A stretch of 34,220 nucleotides of DNA from Verrucomicrobiota bacterium (GTDB lineage: Bacteria > Verrucomicrobiota > Verrucomicrobiia > Chthoniobacterales > SZAS-18), in NCBI GenBank assembly GCA_025353105.1, contig JANXRG010000108.1:1-34220 (forward strand). The letters are read 5' to 3'. Both the position numbers and the translations under genes were made by a program. Shown piece after piece: positions 30,999-34,220 of the stretch. Under the pieces are notes generated by a model. It was not told where the DNA came from, did no database searches, and saw only the letters and a list, made by a program, of their open reading frames with translations. How positions within the stretch are numbered: the stretch's first letter is position 1; every line of letters begins with the position of its first letter.

Positions 30999-31757
30999 CT
31001 AGTTGCGGATTCCCTTTGGCCACGCGACGGCGGACGACTCCAATTCCCGCAGAATGTGTTGCTGCCGCCAGCGCAGACGTCGCGTGGGCTCGCGCGGATT
31101 CCATCGCCGCGGATTGGGCAGCATCGCCGCCAGCATCGCACTTTGGGCGAGGCTGAGTCTGACCGACGGCACGCCGAAATGCGCGTGGCTGGCGGCTTCG
31201 ACGCCATAAATGCCGTCACCCATTTCGATGACGTTGGCATAAATTTCAAAGATGCGGCGCTTGCTCAACATGCGCTCCATCAGAAACGTGTAGTACGCCT
31301 CGAGCGCCTTGCGCACATAGGATCGGCCCGTCCAAAGAAAGGTCGAACGTGCGCATTGCATCGTGATCGTGGAGCTGCCGCGCGGATCGCCGCCGGTGCG
31401 CTGGGCGCGAGCCAGCGCCGCCTGCATCTCGATCCAATCGAAACCGCCGTGCCGGAAGAAGCGCCCGTCCTCACTCACCCATACGCAACGAAGAAACGGA
31501 TCGGGCAGTTGTTCCCACGACCGCCATTCAGAGCGGATCCCGCCTTTGAACTCGCTCGAAAACTTTCCCTCGACCCACCGCGCGAGCATCAGGGACGTGA
31601 CAGGTGGATTGACCACCTTTACGCAACCGACTTCGAACACGGGAATCAACAGCAGGCCGGCGCAAACCACCGCGGCGGTCCGCAGCCACCGCGCCCAGCG
31701 CGGGAGTTTGGCCGGGCGGGCGGAGGGCTTCGCCCTGGTTGCGGAGGGTGGCGGCAT
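30999..31757 (-). CDS. mtgA: monofunctional peptidoglycan glycosyltransferase MtgA
   Basis: A 252-residue GT51 enzyme that polymerises lipid II into glycan chains, anchored in the inner membrane by a helix at about residues 27-41 (RTAAVVCAGLLLIPVF). The start at 31757 (MPPPSATRAK) is preferred over an upstream one at 31826. GT51 motifs in order: WVSEDGRFFRHGGFDW with catalytic Glu96; GSSTITMQCARSTFLW, where the usual QQ is MQ; VRKALEAYYTFLMERMLSKRRIFEIYANVIEMG with the second conserved Glu region; and GVEAASHAHFG. No transpeptidase domain follows, so it is the monofunctional type. It is divergent from the GH26-like gene. Confidence 0.93.
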   Translation of the reverse strand: MPPPSATRAKPSARPAKLPRWARWLRTAAVVCAGLLLIPVFEVGCVKVVNPPVTSLMLARWVEGKFSSEFKGGIRSEWRSWEQLPDPFLRCVWVSEDGRFFRHGGFDWIEMQAALARAQRTGGDPRGSSTITMQCARSTFLWTGRSYVRKALEAYYTFLMERMLSKRRIFEIYANVIEMGDGIYGVEAASHAHFGVPSVRLSLAQSAMLAAMLPNPRRWNPREPTRRLRWRQQHILRELESSAVAWPKGIRN

Positions 31758-31810
31758 GAACGCCGAACGATGGCTGACGCGCCCGCGCTTGCAACGCGAA
31801 TGGAACGCGC

Positions 31811-31838
31811 CTGCAAAGGGCCGCAATCAGGCTAGGGT
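31811..31838 (+). promoter_or_regulatory. putative promoter of the GH26-like gene
   Basis: CTGCAA (31811-31816) and TAGGGT (31833-31838) are separated by 16 bases. The GTG start at 31847 is eight bases past the -10 box. Consensus match is weak (three of six each). The 89-base divergent gap otherwise shows nothing clear for mtgA. Confidence 0.3.
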
Positions 31839-31846
31839 CCTTCGTT

Positions 31847-32980
31847 GTGTTTCGAGGCCTTATTCCTTCCCGAGTTTTTTCCATTCTGGCCTGGTGGGGC
31901 GCGACGAGTCTCGCCCTCGGTGCTGACCTCCCGGACACCGCGAAGGTGATGACGAAGCCCGCCCCCCCGCCGCCCGGCCGACTTTATCACGGCGTGTACC
32001 CCGGCGGGCTCACCGGCGACGAAGACGACCTCACGATCAAGGACCTGCGGGAATATGAATCGGCTGTCGGGCAATCGGCGGCGTGGGTCTATTTCTCGCA
32101 CAACTGGTTCACTGGGCAGAGCCGCGCGTTTCCGCGAGTCACGGCCGACTGGATTCGCGCCGCGGGTTCCACGCCGTACATCCGCCTCATGCTCCGCGAG
32201 AAGCCCGAGCAGGATCGACGCGATCACACTTTCACGCACCAGGGCATCATCGATGGCTTGTTTGATCGGGACCTCCGCGCTTGGGCTCGCGCCGCGCGGG
32301 ACTACGGCGGGCCCCTCCTCGTGGAATGGGGCACCGAATTCAACGGCATCTGGTTTCCGTGGAACGGCGCCTGGCATGGTCGCGACAAGAAGAAGGGCTT
32401 CGGCGATCCGAAGAAATACGACGGACCCGAGCGATTTGCCGCCGCGTTCCGGCACATCGTCGAGCTGATGCGCGCGGAAGGCGCGACGAACATTGCATGG
32501 GTCTGGCACCCCGATGTGCATGATGATCCGCGCGAGGATTGGAACCGGATGGAAAACTACTATCCGGGCGATGACGTGGTCGACTTCCTGGCCCTGAGCA
32601 CGTACGGACCGATCACGCCGGACGAGCCCGCGAGCGAAAAACTCGGCGACATGCTCGACTACTCCGTGCCGCGTTTAAGCGAGCTGGCGCCGGGCAAGCC
32701 GGTGATCGTGGCGGAGTTTGGCTGCACAGCCGGTAACTCCACCGCTTCCCCGGCCCCGTGGGCCGCCGATGCCCTCGCGTCCCTGCTCGCGCGCAAGCAT
32801 CCGTCCATCATTGGCTTCTCGTGGTGGAACGAGCGTTGGCCGAACGACGACAATCCCAAACACGACACGACCATGCGCGTGCAGGATTTGCCGGAATTGG
32901 CGCGCGTGTTTCGCGAAAGTTTCGCCACCCACGCGGACGAACTTCAGACGCGGATGCTGACCGTGCCGGCGCGGCCCTGA
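31847..32980 (+). CDS. exported glycoside hydrolase, GH26-like (beta-mannanase type)
   Basis: A 377-residue protein from GTG 31847 with a signal peptide (RVFSILAWWGATSLALGADLP, cut near residue 26). The mature part is a TIM-barrel glycosidase of GH26 type. The acid/base is Glu164 in VEWGTEFNGIWFPWNG (the family HExNG-W-PW motif with Thr in place of His). The nucleophile is Glu290 in VIVAEFGC. Barrel landmarks include TPYIRLMLRE, NIAWVWHPD, DVVDFLALSTYG and IIGFSWWNERWP. Family members cleave beta-mannan, xylan or mixed-linked glucan; the substrate is not evident. Exported, so possible cargo for the T2SS encoded nearby. Confidence 0.85.
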   Translation: MFRGLIPSRVFSILAWWGATSLALGADLPDTAKVMTKPAPPPPGRLYHGVYPGGLTGDEDDLTIKDLREYESAVGQSAAWVYFSHNWFTGQSRAFPRVTADWIRAAGSTPYIRLMLREKPEQDRRDHTFTHQGIIDGLFDRDLRAWARAARDYGGPLLVEWGTEFNGIWFPWNGAWHGRDKKKGFGDPKKYDGPERFAAAFRHIVELMRAEGATNIAWVWHPDVHDDPREDWNRMENYYPGDDVVDFLALSTYGPITPDEPASEKLGDMLDYSVPRLSELAPGKPVIVAEFGCTAGNSTASPAPWAADALASLLARKHPSIIGFSWWNERWPNDDNPKHDTTMRVQDLPELARVFRESFATHADELQTRMLTVPARP

Positions 32981-33005
32981 GAATGCGGCGCGCCACGTCC
33001 TCCGA

Positions 33006-33536
33006 TCAGTCGTGGAGGTAACGGGCGTAGCGCTGCGCGTAAGGATGAACCTGTTTCGTGACCCGGCCATCGGCATCGACTAGCGCACCGCCTTCATTGT
33101 GCCATTGGATGATGCCGCCATAGAGATTGACGGCCCCGGCATAGCCTTTGGCGCGCAGGGCTTCCACTGTCTTGCCACTCCGCCAGCCGATCGTGCAATA
33201 CACCACAATCGGGGTGTCGAGCGGCAGGTCATGCGGGATCGTGGGACCGGCGAGAAGTTGCCACGCACCGAAAGGGACCAGCCGTGCGCCAGGCAGATGG
33301 CTGACGGCGAATTCCTTCTTGGTCCGCGTGTCGAGAAGCACCACGCCTTTGTCGATGAGCCGGCGTGCCTCGGACACATCAACCTTTGGTGCACCAATTC
33401 CAGCCAGCTCCGACCGCAGCGCATCGCGATACGCGCGGTCCCGATCATCTGCGCGTGCGGGAATCAAGGTCAGCAGCGTCGTGAGCAACACGAACAAGAG
33501 AATCCAGCGCGATGGCACCTGGACTACTCGCATCAT
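33006..33536 (-). CDS. exported single-domain rhodanese-like protein
   Basis: A 176-residue protein with a signal peptide (RWILLFVLLTTLLTLIPARA, cleaved near residue 29). The single rhodanese domain has DVSEARRLIDKGVVLLDTRTKKEFAVSHLPGARLVPF and the active-site loop VVYCTIGWRSG with Cys114, followed by ALRAKGYAGAVNLYGGIIQWHNEGG. The loop has the six-residue length of sulfurtransferases, so it could move sulfane sulfur in the periplasm. Two ATG codons stand in tandem at 33536 and 33533. The M13 peptidase gene lies upstream on the same strand with a hairpin between them. Confidence 0.88.
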   Translation of the reverse strand: MMRVVQVPSRWILLFVLLTTLLTLIPARADDRDRAYRDALRSELAGIGAPKVDVSEARRLIDKGVVLLDTRTKKEFAVSHLPGARLVPFGAWQLLAGPTIPHDLPLDTPIVVYCTIGWRSGKTVEALRAKGYAGAVNLYGGIIQWHNEGGALVDADGRVTKQVHPYAQRYARYLHD

Positions 33537-33552
33537 CTTCCGTCCAGCGCGA

Positions 33553-33576
33553 GCCGCCGGCCTTCGCGCCGGCGGC
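33553..33576. terminator. strong GC hairpin between the M13 peptidase and rhodanese genes
   Basis: GCCGCCGGC (33553-33561) and GCCGGCGGC (33568-33576) form nine perfect GC pairs around a six-base loop. It lies 21 bases after the peptidase stop and 16 bases before the rhodanese start, both minus strand. TTT follows only on the plus strand, so for these genes it may act as a Rho-independent-like pause, an mRNA-stability element, or an attenuator. Confidence 0.5.
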
Positions 33577-33597
33577 TTTGTCCAGCACTCCCGTCCG

Positions 33598-34220
33598 TTA
33601 CCAGATCTTCACCTGCTGGTTCGCCGGGCGGACCATGGCTGAGTCGGGCGGACAGCTGAACGCCGCCATGAACTCGGGGAGATTGGAGAGTGGGGCATTC
33701 ACGCGCAGTTCCGGCGGCGAATGGGGATCGGTCTTGAGGCGCAGTTTGATCGCTTCCGGCCGCGTGTTGCTGCGCCACACCTGCGCGTAGCCGAGAAAGA
33801 AACGCTGCATCGGGGTAAAGCCGTCGATTTTCTGGTCGGCTGCGCCGGGCTTGGCCTCCAGCGCCTTGAGGAACGCATCGTAGGCAATCTTGAGCCCGCC
33901 GAGATCCGCGATGTTCTCTCCCTGCGTGAGTTCACCATTCACCTTCATGTCGTCGATGACGATGTAGTTGCTGAATTGATCGACAATGACCTTCGCGCGT
34001 TCCTTGAACTTCTCGCCGTCCTCCTTCGTCCACCAGTCGCGCAGGTTGCCCTCAGCGTCGAACTGCCGGCCCTGGTCGTCAAAGCCGTGCGTCATCTCGT
34101 GGCCGATCACCATGCCGATGCCGCCGTAGTTGATCGCGTCATCCGCGGTGAAGGAGAAAAACGGCGGCTGCAGGATTCCGGCCGGGAACACGATTTCGTT
34201 CATCGCCGCGTTGTAGTACG
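33598..34220 (-). CDS. M13-family zinc metallopeptidase (neprilysin/PepO-like), C-terminal part
   Basis: The gene runs off the right edge of the window, so only the last 207 or so residues are seen (reading YYNAAMNEIVFPAGILQPPFF at its visible start). The zinc-binding motif is VIGHEMTHGFD (HExxH), with the third ligand Glu in GENIADLGG, the M13 signature. The C-terminus VNAPLSNLPEFMAAFSCPPDSAMVRP with terminal VKIW is characteristic of PepO and neprilysin. Full members are about 650-700 residues and exported, cutting peptides outside the cytoplasm. The ATG at 34203 is internal, not the true start. Confidence 0.95.
   Translation of the reverse strand, partial: YYNAAMNEIVFPAGILQPPFFSFTADDAINYGGIGMVIGHEMTHGFDDQGRQFDAEGNLRDWWTKEDGEKFKERAKVIVDQFSNYIVIDDMKVNGELTQGENIADLGGLKIAYDAFLKALEAKPGAADQKIDGFTPMQRFFLGYAQVWRSNTRPEAIKLRLKTDPHSPPELRVNAPLSNLPEFMAAFSCPPDSAMVRPANQQVKIW

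Noticed and set aside
30999-31757. MtgA as inactive because of TMQ in place of TQQ
   Set aside because: The same MQ variant is known in other GT51 enzymes such as PBP1C-type proteins, and the catalytic Glu is present.
1-34220. tRNA, rRNA, CRISPR arrays, insertion sequences, prophage or toxin-antitoxin genes
   Set aside because: None was recognised: gaps are short, no regularly spaced repeats occur, and no transposase or integrase motif was seen in the translated frames.

Overview
The window is a GC-rich chromosomal stretch from a bacterium that is most likely a member of Verrucomicrobiota, possibly near Opitutae. This rests on family-level impressions: a large secreted protein ending in an Asp-Gly-rich 'DPDGDG-SN-MEYALGSDP' segment followed by a beta domain, a type II secretion (T2SS) set with PilM-, PilO- and PilP-like inner parts, and few Shine-Dalgarno sites. 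No rRNA, tRNA, CRISPR array, insertion sequence or phage gene was seen. Every stretch longer than 300 bases holds a gene.

Layout. 1-6.2 kb: a CPBP-type membrane protease, a small anchored protein, an alpha/beta hydrolase and a 1314-residue exported metzincin-like protease. 6.2-10.2 kb: small metabolic genes (cupin, YdeI/OmdA-like protein, GNAT acetyltransferase, SAM methyltransferase) and an ECF sigma/anti-sigma pair joined by an ATGA overlap. 10.2-13.1 kb: a class III adenylate cyclase that appears frameshifted into two ORFs, a short SET-domain protein and a beta-carbonic anhydrase. 13.3-14.8 kb: a secreted protein of unknown function directly upstream of gspG. 15.1-16.7 kb (minus strand): ilvN-ilvC of branched-chain amino acid synthesis. 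16.8-17.4 kb: a HAD phosphatase, followed by a large palindrome. 17.6-27.0 kb: the main T2SS locus, with gspD-gspE on the minus strand divergent from gspH-I-J-K-L-M and a PilP/GspC-like gene on the plus strand. 27.0-34.2 kb: a DUF2569-type membrane protein, a DegT aminotransferase, an anchored protein, HflX, MtgA, a GH26-like glycosidase, an exported rhodanese and the C-terminal part of an M13 peptidase cut by the window edge.

How the genes fit together. The T2SS genes supply the outer-membrane secretin, the assembly ATPase, all pseudopilins and the inner-membrane platform. GspF and the prepilin peptidase are not in the window. Exported proteins encoded here (the metzincin, the GH26-like enzyme, the 13.3-kb protein) are candidate cargo, by inference only. 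The cyclase has the Thr substitution typical of bicarbonate-responsive class IIIb enzymes and lies 0.6 kb from a carbonic anhydrase that keeps the residues of the non-catalytic bicarbonate site, which suggests a possible CO2/bicarbonate-cAMP link.

Several genes have a plausible -10 box only 3-9 bases before the start codon and no Shine-Dalgarno site, which points to leaderless transcripts. All assignments were made by reading the sequence. No database search was run.
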